Shown here: piece by piece, positions 6,881-14,194 of the stretch
Layout: every line of letters starts with the position of its first letter
Position numbering within the stretch: the first letter of the stretch is position 1
NCBI GenBank assembly: GCA_030628905.1
Contig: DAOVQB010000108.1
Span: 1 to 14,706 of the forward strand
Reading direction: 5' to 3'
Length of the DNA stretch: 14,706 nt
Source of the DNA: DAOVQB01 sp023128935
GTDB taxonomy: Bacteria; Eisenbacteria; RBG-16-71-46; CAIMUX01; WJJG01
The notes under the pieces: model-generated
Told to the model about the DNA's origin: nothing
The model's input: only the letters and a program-made list of their open reading frames with translations
The model's database searches: none
Made by a program: the position numbers and the translations under genes

Positions 6881-7471
6881 TCAGTCTGTATCGTCGCCAA
6901 AGCTCACCTTCGGTGCGGCGTGGGCCTCTGCGGGCGCCTCAAAGAGGTCGGCGCGCCCGAAGCTGAAGATTCCTGCGATGATATTCCCCGGGAACATTCG
7001 GATCGCCTTGTTATAGTCGCGCACACGCTCGTTGTAGCGACGCCGTTCAACGGCGATCCGGTTCTCTGTGCCTGCCAGTTCGTCCTGCAGGGCCATGAAG
7101 TTCTGATTCGACTTGATGTCTGGGTAGCGCTCGACGACGACCAGGAGTCGACTCAACGCGGATGACAGCTCATTGTTCGCCTTGATCTTCTCGGGGATGC
7201 TGCCGGCGCCGCCAACCTTTGCCCGGGCTTCGGTCACTCCAATAAAGACTTCCTGCTCCTGCTTCGCAAACCCCTTGACCGTCTCCACGAGGTTGGGAAT
7301 CAGATCGAAGCGGCGCTGGAGCTGGTTCTCGACCTGGGCCCACTGGGCCTTGACGTTTTCATCGAGGCCCACGAACTGATTCCGCGTGCCCACCAGCCAC
7401 GAAAGCATGCCGATCGCAATGATCAGAATGACTCCCAGTACAACGAACGTGACAATGCATGAACGCTTCAT
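6881..7471 (-). CDS. LemA family protein
   Basis: The 196-aa protein has one N-terminal membrane anchor (about 5-27) and then a helical LemA domain. Family-typical stretches are NQFVGLDENVKAQWAQVENQ and LQRRFDLIPNLVETVKG (about 33-66), a central NNELSSALSRLLVVVERYP and RRRYNERVRDYNKAIRMFP toward the C-terminus. The tail is low in structure. GGAGG is 4 nt before the ATG. LemA proteins are widespread and often sit next to TPM-domain genes; their molecular role is not settled. Here the TPM gene lies two genes upstream on the same strand, separated by a nucleotidyltransferase-fold gene. Confidence 0.92.
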   Translation of the reverse strand: MKRSCIVTFVVLGVILIIAIGMLSWLVGTRNQFVGLDENVKAQWAQVENQLQRRFDLIPNLVETVKGFAKQEQEVFIGVTEARAKVGGAGSIPEKIKANNELSSALSRLLVVVERYPDIKSNQNFMALQDELAGTENRIAVERRRYNERVRDYNKAIRMFPGNIIAGIFSFGRADLFEAPAEAHAAPKVSFGDDTD

Positions 7472-7564
7472 GAGTCCTCCGCCTTCGCCTATGGCTCCTA
7501 CGCCACTTCACGAATCCTCGGCCACCATATCCTCATGCCGACCCCAGGCAGTGCTCCGCCTCGA

Positions 7565-8332
7565 TCAGATCCTCGCCCCCTGGCTACCACTATCCCCGGC
7601 AGCTTGGGGCTTTAATCCCCCCGCATCTATCATCTCGACCAATCGCTCGACCTCACGAAGATACCGGGCTATTAAACCTTGTAGAACCTCCTTCGACGGC
7701 GGGCGCTTCTCGAAGCGCACACGCGATAGCTCCTGAAACAGCACCGTATCCAGGTTGTACGCGTCGCGTCCTGCCTCCAGGAGATCGTTGCCCCAGACTG
7801 CAGCCGGGCGGCCGGCAAAGAATAAAAGACCCTGGAACAGGGCTGTCATGGCCGGCAACGACGAGCGAATCAACTCGGCCATTCGATCCCGCTTGCCCTC
7901 ACACTCGATTGCTCCTGCCCTCAGGTGGAGAAGCTTTCCGCGCAGGTCCCGCTCGCATTGCAAGCGTACATCCTCACGCTGGAAGACAAGTCCGGCAAGC
8001 GCGTCGGTGCCCTTGAGGACACGATGAGCTCCTTTCATCGTGAGGAACTCAAGCGGGTAGGAGTCGAGCGCGGTCTGAACCATCTCTGGACGCATAAGGA
8101 CAGGCATGGCAACACGCTCTTTCCGCCAGCGCTTGACCTTCTGCTGCAGAGACCTCAGTCGCTCGGGTTCCAGGTCCCTGACGAGAACGAGGAAGTTGAG
8201 ATCCGATCGCCCAGGGATGAAATCATCCCTCGCTCCGCTCCCGTAGAGGATTACGGACACTAGATCCTCACCCCAGCAGGATTCCATGTCCGCGACAAAT
8301 GCCTCACTGATTTGTTCAGGATCTCTCGGCAC
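7565..8332 (-). CDS. Nucleotidyltransferase-fold protein (DxN variant)
   Basis: I start this at GTG 8332 (MPRDPEQISEAF, 255 aa) because AAGGAGGAG lies just upstream; the frame is open 23 codons further. YGSGARDDFIPGRSDLN (about 29-45) is the GS...DxD motif of the polymerase-beta-like nucleotidyltransferase fold, but the second carboxylate is Asn (SDLN). The remainder is mostly helical and resembles a HEPN-like or substrate-binding region. Related GSGARGDY-type proteins with SDIN are known to me as an uncharacterised group, so the Asn may be a family trait. The substrate is unknown. It is 152 bp after the TPM gene and 93 bp before lemA on the same strand. Confidence 0.75.
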   Translation of the reverse strand: MPRDPEQISEAFVADMESCWGEDLVSVILYGSGARDDFIPGRSDLNFLVLVRDLEPERLRSLQQKVKRWRKERVAMPVLMRPEMVQTALDSYPLEFLTMKGAHRVLKGTDALAGLVFQREDVRLQCERDLRGKLLHLRAGAIECEGKRDRMAELIRSSLPAMTALFQGLLFFAGRPAAVWGNDLLEAGRDAYNLDTVLFQELSRVRFEKRPPSKEVLQGLIARYLREVERLVEMIDAGGLKPQAAGDSGSQGARI

Positions 8333-8447
8333 GAATCTCCTCCTTGGCAAATCCGTATCATCGCGGCAAATGGGGGAGTGCTCTGCGCCACTCTTCCACA
8401 CATACCGCCGCCCAATTCAGCCAGCCAAACCCCTTCTCATAGATCCC

Positions 8448-8529
8448 TATGAACGCCCTGCGCCGCCGCCGCTCATTCCGCCGCCTAATATGAACGCCCC
8501 GCGCCGCCGCCGCCGCTCATTCCGCCGCC
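8448..8529. repeat. Tandem duplication of the TPM gene's 3' end
   Basis: The segment 8489-8529 (41 bp, coding for the last Gly-rich codons) recurs at 8448-8485 (38 bp) just after the stop codon. The two differ mainly by one GCC triplet and a substitution. The inner copy reads to TAG at 8487-8485; the outer, untranslated copy still carries the same codons ending in TCATAG. It is best explained by local duplication that moved the stop codon. Confidence 0.8.
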
Positions 8530-9345
8530 AAAACCCCCGAATCCCCCGCCAAAACTGCCACCCAGACCTCCGCCACGGCGAGAGCCGCCCATATTCATGA
8601 TAAGGAGAAGGAGCAGGAGCCTCGGGTGGCGAATCAGAAGATATAGAAACACGGGCACGAGAAGCAATCCACCGATGGGGAAGCGCCTAGAGCCGCCGCC
8701 AGATTGACCGGATGAGGGCCGCCCACCGCGGCGGTAGGCATCGGATCCACCCTTCGCGTTGGGATCCGCGAGAATGCGTTGCCCAAAGGCAGCAATGCCG
8801 GAGCGGTAGCCCTCGAAAAAACGGCCCTCCTTAAAAAGCGGCATCACAGCCTGATCCAGTAGGGCTCCTACGCGGGCATCCGGCAGAATCGGTTCCAGGC
8901 CGTAGCCGACCTCCACTTCGATCCGCCGCTCTGAGAGGGCGTGGACGATCAGAAGCCCTCGATCATCCGACTTGCGCCCCACCTGCCAGGCTTCGAACAG
9001 CCGGTTCTTGACCTCTGTTATCGGTTCCCTCTCCACGCTGGGCAGGATGACGAGCGCGAGCTGAGCGCCCGAGGCGCGGTCGAGTCGGCGACAGAGATCT
9101 TCCAGCTCCAGCCTTTGCGCGCGGGTCATCACCTGGGCGAAGTCGTTCACGTAGCCCGTTGGGGGCGGAATTCGCAGATCTCCCATGACCAGCTCACGTC
9201 CGTTGGAGCCGGATATCGCCCAGGCATCCTGGCAACAGCTCAGCAGCAGGATTCCGAGAGCTGCGAGCAGGGAGATGACATAGATGACCCCATTGCGCTC
9301 GGGCCTCTTCCTGGATCCCCGCGGAATGGCATCGTACTCGCTCAT
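8485..9345 (-). CDS. TPM-domain membrane protein with Gly-rich tail
   Basis: The 286-aa protein has a basic N-terminus, a membrane segment or uncleaved signal at about 20-42, and a TPM domain at about 60-195 starting GYVNDFAQVMT. LEDLCRRLDRASGAQLALVI and EVEVGYGLEPILPD are family hallmarks. Then comes a Ser/Gly linker, a second hydrophobic stretch (RRFPIGGLLLVPVFLYLLI, about 220-245) and a Gly-rich terminus (GGSFGGGFGGFGGGMSGGGG). This architecture is typical of bacterial TPM proteins, which have been linked to phosphatase activity in plants and to membrane protein quality control in bacteria. Only a weak GGGGGG precedes the ATG. The partner LemA is encoded downstream. The 3' end carries a tandem duplication. 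Confidence 0.9.
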   Translation of the reverse strand: MSEYDAIPRGSRKRPERNGVIYVISLLAALGILLLSCCQDAWAISGSNGRELVMGDLRIPPPTGYVNDFAQVMTRAQRLELEDLCRRLDRASGAQLALVILPSVEREPITEVKNRLFEAWQVGRKSDDRGLLIVHALSERRIEVEVGYGLEPILPDARVGALLDQAVMPLFKEGRFFEGYRSGIAAFGQRILADPNAKGGSDAYRRGGRPSSGQSGGGSRRFPIGGLLLVPVFLYLLIRHPRLLLLLLIMNMGGSRRGGGLGGSFGGGFGGFGGGMSGGGGAGRSY

Positions 9346-9407
9346 CTAACCCCCCATGAAGCCGGACAGATCTCTCCACTCAGATGCGACAGGCGCAGGA
9401 TGTCCCC

Positions 9408-10541
9408 TCATAAGAACCGCAGGACCTCAGCCTTGAGGAATTCGCGCACAACTTGCGTGTCCGCAAGGGCCTCAATGGATGAACCTTGTCGCGCACCAAG
9501 ACTACCTGTTTCAGCTGCCCCTGGCACGCACTGTGTATCACGCAAATGATCCGCGCCCGGTTGCACATCCGCCCCTGGTTGCACTTCCGCCCCTGGTTGC
9601 ACATCCGCCCCTGGCAGAGGTAGTCCGTCCACATCCCTCTCTGTTCTGAGAAGACGAAGCCTTCCGGCAGATGATAGCGCGCGGTCCACGCCACCAACTG
9701 GCCCCCCGAAGAAGCTCGCGGCTGGCACGCCCAAGATCGCTGCTTCACGGATCATGGTCCCTCCGCCGCTCACGACGAGAGAGGCTTCAAGGAGGATATC
9801 TCTGCCGCGGACCGCTTCATCAGGAAGGACGAAGTGCGGGTGCACTTGAGTGAGTGGCAGCAGATCATCCCGGTCATCTTCGTATCGCGGGAGGAAGAGC
9901 ACTCTCGCCCCGCCTGCCTCTGCAGCGAGCCGCGCTACAAGCCTGCGGTAGAGCAGTTCGCTGAGGGGCGTGTGATAGTGCGCCCTGCGTGCCGGAGGGC
10001 GGACAATGATAAGAGGTGGTGAGACGGGCCGGCGTCGATCTCGGGCTGGGTCAAGGTAGACTTGTTCCTTGAAGCCGGGATAGAAAATGACTTTGGACAG
10101 AGGAATCCCTTGCTTAGTAAGCGTGTCTGCCGAAATGGCATCAGGGAAGAAGATCCGCCGACATAGGAATCCGAAGGGTCGCAGCGAGACGTACTCGTAG
10201 TCGATGAAACTGAGGCAGGGAATCCCAAGCATAAAGGCTGCCAGCGCTTGCGCCCGTGACCCGTGCCCCAGGGCCAGCGCGATCCCCTTTCCCCGCATGC
10301 GGAGTGCCAGGCCTAGCGCTCGCCTGGAGGAGCGCGCTGCCTTCAGGAATCGCCCGCCGCCCCCATGTCCTCCCACGGGTTCGAAAGACACGTTGTGGAG
10401 TCGGAGCAGATCATGGGTCTGTGACAGATCCCGCGCGGTCAGAAACACCTCATGCCCAATCTCACGCAGCCAAGATATCCAAGGTAGAAAGAAGGGAACG
10501 TGCGGGGAATTCTCTAGGTCAATCCATACAGTTCTTCCCAT
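9408..10541 (-). CDS. DUF354 protein, glycosyltransferase/epimerase-like
   Basis: The 377-aa cytoplasmic protein begins MGRTVWIDLENSPHVPFFLP, the standard N-terminus of DUF354 proteins, which share the two-Rossmann-domain fold of MurG-like glycosyltransferases and UDP-GlcNAc 2-epimerases. Further landmarks are LALGHGSRAQALAAFMLGIP (about 90-108), IIVRPPARRAHYH (178-190) and VVSGGGTMIREAAILGVPAASFF (256-278), the expected nucleotide-sugar-binding loop. At 310-331 the hexapeptide ADVQPG is repeated, followed by a Gly/Ser-rich stretch not expected in the family. The ribosome site is weak (AGGG). It sits 62 bp before the TPM gene on the same strand. The substrate is unknown. Confidence 0.85.
   Translation of the reverse strand: MGRTVWIDLENSPHVPFFLPWISWLREIGHEVFLTARDLSQTHDLLRLHNVSFEPVGGHGGGGRFLKAARSSRRALGLALRMRGKGIALALGHGSRAQALAAFMLGIPCLSFIDYEYVSLRPFGFLCRRIFFPDAISADTLTKQGIPLSKVIFYPGFKEQVYLDPARDRRRPVSPPLIIVRPPARRAHYHTPLSELLYRRLVARLAAEAGGARVLFLPRYEDDRDDLLPLTQVHPHFVLPDEAVRGRDILLEASLVVSGGGTMIREAAILGVPAASFFGGPVGGVDRALSSAGRLRLLRTERDVDGLPLPGADVQPGAEVQPGADVQPGADHLRDTQCVPGAAETGSLGARQGSSIEALADTQVVREFLKAEVLRFL
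9553..9617. repeat. 18-bp tandem repeat in the DUF354 gene (about 3.5 units)
   Basis: Units at 9553-9570, 9571-9588 and 9589-9606 plus a partial copy share GCCCCTGGTTGCACATCC with one or two changes. In frame they give ADVQPG, AEVQPG and ADVQPG. They lie downstream of the conserved sugar-nucleotide loop and upstream of the C-terminal helix, so they lengthen a linker without breaking the frame. Confidence 0.85.
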
Positions 10542-10550
10542 CGGTTTCCC

Positions 10551-10793
10551 TTATGCCTGTTCAAACAACCGTTTGACCTTCCCGAGCCCCATCACGCCAG
10601 CGCAGTCTCCCAGGGCGCCGGCGGGATCGTGACACCGCCTCTGCCTGGCATGGGCAGTGCGATCATAAAGGGTCCGGTGCCGGAACTCAAGGGGCCAGCC
10701 GGCACTAGGCTTCACCCGGACAGCATTGCGGCCGGCCAGCGCACCAAGCCTCACCCTCGAGCTTAGTGCCCCGATCCATAAATACGGCGGCAT
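10551..10793 (-). other. Coding-like open frame between methyltransferase and DUF354 genes
   Basis: An 80-codon frame (MPPYLWIGALSS to KVKRLFEQA) overlaps the methyltransferase 3' end by 31 bp and stops 9 nt before the DUF354 ATG. In the part past 10762 nearly every third base is G or C, as in neighbouring genes, and the product is basic. I do not recognise it, and no good ribosome site precedes any start. It could be a small gene, a decayed C-terminal gene fragment, or chance in GC-rich DNA. Confidence 0.25.
10677..10705. terminator. Hairpin, possible weak terminator after the methyltransferase gene
   Basis: GTGCCGG and CCGGCAC form a perfect 7-bp stem around a 15-nt loop, about 60 bp after the methyltransferase stop. 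No clear T-run follows on the minus strand (CGGACCCTTTATG), so intrinsic termination would be inefficient. If the overlapping 80-codon frame is real, this is just coding sequence. Confidence 0.25.
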
Positions 10794-11356
10794 TCGGCCG
10801 CCGCTGGAGCAGCTACTCGAAGAACCGCAGACCGACTGGCTCGCATGCGAGGGTCTTCCGACCATGTCCAGCCCTGAGCCTTGGCTAGCTCCAGGGTTTC
10901 GCGGAAGTCATCCGCCGAAACGTGGATCTTCGGCTCCGCAATAACGAGGTGGCCATCTGTGCGCAGGAGCGATCCCAACTGCCGGAAGAGCCCCGCGCGA
11001 TCGGGGACCTCGTGGACCATCCAGAAGGCCAGGGCGAAATCGACCTTAGTGGTCACACCAAGATTATCGTCTGTACAGCGGTGAGTCCGGATGCGATCTG
11101 CAACACCCGCTCGCGCGGCACGTTTCTCAACGACATCGAGCATCTCCTGCTGGAGGTCCACGGCGATAACGAGGCCATCGCTCCCGACCAGACGCGCCAT
11201 GCCGATGGAGAAAAACCCCATGCCACAGCCAACATCGAGTACAGTCATTCCAGGTGTTACATAGGGCTGGAGCATCTTCCTCGGATTGTGCAACAAACCC
11301 CTCAGGACATTGTCGAACAGATAGGCGTTCCGCCAGGGACAAGCGCGGTGTTTCAA
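10763..11356 (-). CDS. Class I SAM-dependent methyltransferase
   Basis: The frame is open from an ATG at 11413 that abuts the hydrolase stop (TAGATG), but I prefer TTG 11356 (197 aa). GAAGGAG lies 7 nt upstream and the product then begins MKHRACPWRNAYLFDN, matching the usual N-terminus of this small methyltransferase group. Motif I is VLDVGCGMGFFSIGMA (about 40-55), motif II ends in AVDL, and VDFALAFWMVHEVPDR is the post-II region. It is predicted cytoplasmic with an unknown methyl acceptor. The normal C-terminus would be near SRSAVLRV; the following Ala-rich tail ending YGSGH looks like added sequence. It follows the hydrolase gene closely, so the two are likely co-transcribed. Confidence 0.85.
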   Translation of the reverse strand: MKHRACPWRNAYLFDNVLRGLLHNPRKMLQPYVTPGMTVLDVGCGMGFFSIGMARLVGSDGLVIAVDLQQEMLDVVEKRAARAGVADRIRTHRCTDDNLGVTTKVDFALAFWMVHEVPDRAGLFRQLGSLLRTDGHLVIAEPKIHVSADDFRETLELAKAQGWTWSEDPRMRASRSAVLRVAAPAAAECRRIYGSGH

Positions 11357-11413
11357 GGATATGCTCCTTCCGCAGCCAGGCATGTCGAGGAAGACCCAGT
11401 CAGGGCTTCTCAT

Positions 11414-13534
11414 CTATTGCTCACTCACGCGCTCCGCTGTGAAGACGCCGCCCGGCTGGCTGATGATCATTGCGCTGGCCGGGTTCCCCTCTTCAAGGGC
11501 AAAGCGAATGGTGACCGTCCGGTTACTCTCGAGGACAAACTCCTCGCTGCCGCGCGGCTCGAGTGCCATCGCCGGCTGGCCACCCACCTGAATCTTGAGC
11601 ACACTGCCGCGCAAACTGATCGTGATGATCTGTCCGGGGACCTCGTAATCACCAACCAGTTGCTGCAGGAAGGAGGGATCCTTCAATCGTTTGTCAGGCA
11701 AACGCTCGAAGACAATCGGGTCAACCCTCTGTTCCAGTGCCATCGAAAGGCGGCTCAGATTCCCGTCGGCATCAGCTACGAAGACCGCCCGCAGATCCTC
11801 GGGGATGACTTCCTCGTCACTCTCGGCAACGGAGAAGACATCATAGTGCCAGTGCTCGAGCGGCATGTGCATGCCATTGAGGATCATCTCAAGCCCTTTG
11901 CCCTCCTTGCGGATCTCGACTATGCCGTAACCGGGGTGTTCGTATTCCCCGACAAACGCCTGCAGCGGGCGGCTCGGTTTGGTCTTCTTCTTGCGGAAGA
12001 GATCCTTCTGCTCCTCTCCTTCCATGACAAACGCCTTTGCCTGATCCCGCTTCTCGGCCGCCTCAGCAATCCAGTCCCGCGGCTCCAGCTCCAAGACTCG
12101 ATCGGCGATTGTCTTGGTCAGGGGACCAATGAGTCCATCCACGTTCTTGTTGGTGAGTGTCACGATGCCCACTCCATCATTGGGAAAAAGCGTCACTAGG
12201 GCTGAGAACCCGTCGATGTTGCCGCCATGTTGAACCCGGTAGTGCCCCCGCCAGGTGCTGGTCATCCACCCCAGGGCATAGCTCATCGGCGAATCCTCCG
12301 GTGCATCGGGAGTGACGGGCATGACCATTTGGGGTGTGTGTAGTTCCTTGATCGTCGAAGCGGGAAGCAGCTGCCGATCCCCAAAGCGACCATTGCCCAG
12401 ATTGACGATCAGCCAGTTGGTCATCTCCTCTGCGCAGGAGTTGATCGACCCCGCCGGCCCCATCATGGTAATCGGCCGAAAGGCAATCTCACGCAGTTCG
12501 TCATCCTTTTCCAAATATGGGAGCGCAAAGTCATCCACTGCTTGGGAGACCTCCACTGAGAAGTTGCTTCTCTCCATACCGAGTGGCATGAACACTCGCT
12601 CGCGCACCGCTTCCTCCCAGCTCTTGCCGGTCAGCTGTTCGATCAGGTACCCGGCAGTGAGGTACATCAGATTGTTATACTGCCACCGCTCGCGCAGGTC
12701 ATAGTTGGGTTGTAGGTATCGCAGACGCCGAACGACCTCCGCGCGGCTCATGGTCTCGTTGTTGTACCAGACCAGATCATGGCGCGGGAGTCCCGCGCGG
12801 TGAGTGACCAGGTCGCGCGGGGTGATATGGGCTGTGGCGTATTCATCATACATCTGGAAGCCGGGAAGATATTCAGCCACCGGCCGGTCCCAGTCCAGGA
12901 GCCCTTCATCCACAAGAGTGGCCATGGTAAAGGCTGTGAAGGCTTTCGTGCACGAACCGATGGCGAAGAGCGTGCGCGCAGTAACGGTCAGCTTGTCCGT
13001 GCGGTTCCGGTGGCCGTAACCACGGGAGAGAACAGCTTGGCCGTCGGCTACTACCCCGACAGCCAGACCCGGAGTCTGCCAATCATCCAGCGCGGCGGCG
13101 ATGATTGCCTCGAGATCCTCGAGCGCCGCCCGGGCCTGGGTGGCCGGATCAACAATCCGCGTACCGTTCTCATTCAGCGTACCGTTGAAGGTCGGATCGC
13201 CGGGGATTCCAGAAATGGTAAAACCAATGCGGTCAGCGGAGAACTCAAGATCTTTCAGTGGCAAATCCTGAGCGCCCTGCGCCGGAATGGAGATATCTCC
13301 AATCCAACCTCCGGCCTCGTGGCTCAAGTCGATATCGATTTCGAGTTGCTGTCCCGGAAGCTCGATAGCACCTTCGCAATGGCCCGCAAGGCTGGACCGC
13401 GCTCCGGCAAGGGCCATTGTCGGGGCAAAGCTGGCTCCACCCAGGAACACGGCCAGCGTTATGGCAGTCAATCCAACGATTAGCGCTACGGCAACCAATC
13501 TGGCGATTGTGGATCTTCCCGCAATTGGCGGCAT
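11414..13534 (-). CDS. Exported serine hydrolase (class C beta-lactamase fold) with DUF3471-type C-terminal domains
   Basis: The 706-aa protein has an N-terminal membrane or signal segment (about 10-32) and a small beta domain at about 50-127 of the kind (GAIELPGQQLEIDIDLS) often found before extracytoplasmic hydrolases. The penicillin-binding/esterase domain spans about 140-480, with Ser194-x-x-Lys197 (GSCTK), Tyr286-x-Asn288 (YNN) and His436-Gly-Gly (HGGN). All three motifs are intact. The C-terminus has a DUF3471-like domain (FVGEYEHPGYG, about 527-610) and a second related one (LVGDYEVPGQ, 626-703). It likely acts on peptides or esters in the periplasm. There is no reason to call it a resistance enzyme. 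GGGAGG precedes the ATG by 10 nt. It is divergent from the 13756 gene. Confidence 0.9.
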   Translation of the reverse strand: MPPIAGRSTIARLVAVALIVGLTAITLAVFLGGASFAPTMALAGARSSLAGHCEGAIELPGQQLEIDIDLSHEAGGWIGDISIPAQGAQDLPLKDLEFSADRIGFTISGIPGDPTFNGTLNENGTRIVDPATQARAALEDLEAIIAAALDDWQTPGLAVGVVADGQAVLSRGYGHRNRTDKLTVTARTLFAIGSCTKAFTAFTMATLVDEGLLDWDRPVAEYLPGFQMYDEYATAHITPRDLVTHRAGLPRHDLVWYNNETMSRAEVVRRLRYLQPNYDLRERWQYNNLMYLTAGYLIEQLTGKSWEEAVRERVFMPLGMERSNFSVEVSQAVDDFALPYLEKDDELREIAFRPITMMGPAGSINSCAEEMTNWLIVNLGNGRFGDRQLLPASTIKELHTPQMVMPVTPDAPEDSPMSYALGWMTSTWRGHYRVQHGGNIDGFSALVTLFPNDGVGIVTLTNKNVDGLIGPLTKTIADRVLELEPRDWIAEAAEKRDQAKAFVMEGEEQKDLFRKKKTKPSRPLQAFVGEYEHPGYGIVEIRKEGKGLEMILNGMHMPLEHWHYDVFSVAESDEEVIPEDLRAVFVADADGNLSRLSMALEQRVDPIVFERLPDKRLKDPSFLQQLVGDYEVPGQIITISLRGSVLKIQVGGQPAMALEPRGSEEFVLESNRTVTIRFALEEGNPASAMIISQPGGVFTAERVSEQ

Positions 13535-13653
13535 CCGTACTTTCCCTCCCTATATGTGGGACTCGCCGCGCCTGAACGCAGGCTTCCACGAGGGCACTGT
13601 TTTCTTCCACCCGGATTCCCGGCGGCACGCCACCCCGAGTTCTCAATCATCCG

Positions 13654-13733
13654 AAACCCACTATACTAGGTTCATTGATTCAAAACCCACCATATTAGGA
13701 TCATTCATTCAAAAACCACTATACTAGGTATAG
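13654..13733. repeat. 29-bp tandem repeat array in the divergent promoter region
   Basis: Units at 13654-13682 and 13683-13711 and a partial at 13712-13733 share AAACCCACTATACTAGG followed by a TCATTSATTCA-type half. Each carries ACYATAYTAGG, an AT-rich island in GC-rich DNA. The region 13535-13755 between the divergent hydrolase and small secreted-protein genes contains no other clear feature. The regular spacing suggests repeated protein-binding sites or plain tandem duplication. Confidence 0.8.
13719..13733. promoter_or_regulatory. Palindrome CTATAC-TAG-GTATAG, candidate operator
   Basis: The perfect 6-bp inverted repeat with a 3-bp centre lies 22 bp before the ATG at 13756 and is the last member of the 29-bp array. 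The left half is shared with the first unit; the right half is unique. Position and symmetry fit a repressor site over a TATACT -10-like hexamer, but no convincing -35 is visible on either strand. Confidence 0.35.
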
Positions 13734-13755
13734 TCCAGAGCACGGGAGGCGAGCT

Positions 13756-14073
13756 ATGAGGCATCTCGTTTACCTGCTGATGTGCATTGTGCCACTCCTC
13801 CTAGCGGAGTTCGCGCATTCCAATCCTCTCCCGCCAAGTGAAATCCCTGCCCTTGAGAGGGCGTTGCGTGTAGTCGTTCAAACCCGCGGCCGAAAGATGG
13901 GGCCCGAGCTTATTTATCAGCTCAGTAAGCACGGATTCAGGATTGTCCCAAATGAAACCCTCACATTTGTCCGCAGGCATATGCCAGTGCTCGAACCCTA
14001 CATAATTGCCTCTCAGCGCATCACAGATCGACTGCACCCTAGCCTACATAGAGCCTGTCCCATAGCCGCCTAA
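13756..14073 (+). pseudogene. Small secreted protein, 3' end replaced by the IS
   Basis: The 105-aa product begins with a signal peptide (MRHLVYLLMCIVPLLLAEFAHS, cleavage probably near residues 20-22) after GGGAGG at 6-nt spacing. The mature part (PSEIPALERALRVVVQTRG, then ELIYQLSKHGFRIVPNETLTF) is helical and basic; I do not recognise the family. From about 14048 (residue 98) the sequence is the IS end, so the last residues (HRACPIAA) and the TAA come from the IS. The original gene therefore probably continued, and this is a truncated or fusion product that may still be expressed. It is divergent from the hydrolase gene. Confidence 0.7.
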
Positions 14074-14108
14074 GCAGTTATTCTCAACAAGTTACAGAAA
14101 CCGCAAAA

Positions 14109-14142
14109 GGGGCAAAACAGCCGGATTCCGGTGTCTTGCCCC
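14109..14142. other. Subterminal hairpin of the right IS copy
   Basis: This is the same imperfect 34-nt hairpin as at 106-139 (GGGGCAA/TTGCCCC outer stem, CCGG/CCGG inner stem, three-base loop). It lies between the IS terminus and the transposase ATG. On the minus strand a short T-run follows it; on the plus strand none does. Confidence 0.4.
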
Positions 14143-14194
14143 AAAATGGTGTGTTATGACCTTACTGTGTGAACAGAAGAAGGGAGTAACACAC

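Noticed and set aside
10542..10762. Riboswitch or structured RNA before the DUF354 gene
   Set aside because: Fragments such as GGTGAAG and GCCAGG recall a cobalamin riboswitch, but order and spacing do not fit, and an open frame with strong G/C third positions explains the composition equally well.
10922..12199. Long plus-strand open frame (425 codons) opposite the hydrolase and methyltransferase
   Set aside because: It is antisense to two genes with intact catalytic motifs. Its product has no recognisable domain, and such shadows are expected in GC-rich DNA.
11414..13534. Beta-lactamase antibiotic-resistance gene
   Set aside because: The SxxK, YxN and HGG motifs are shared by many esterases and peptidases. 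The length, N-terminal beta domain and DUF3471-type ends point to a general exported hydrolase.
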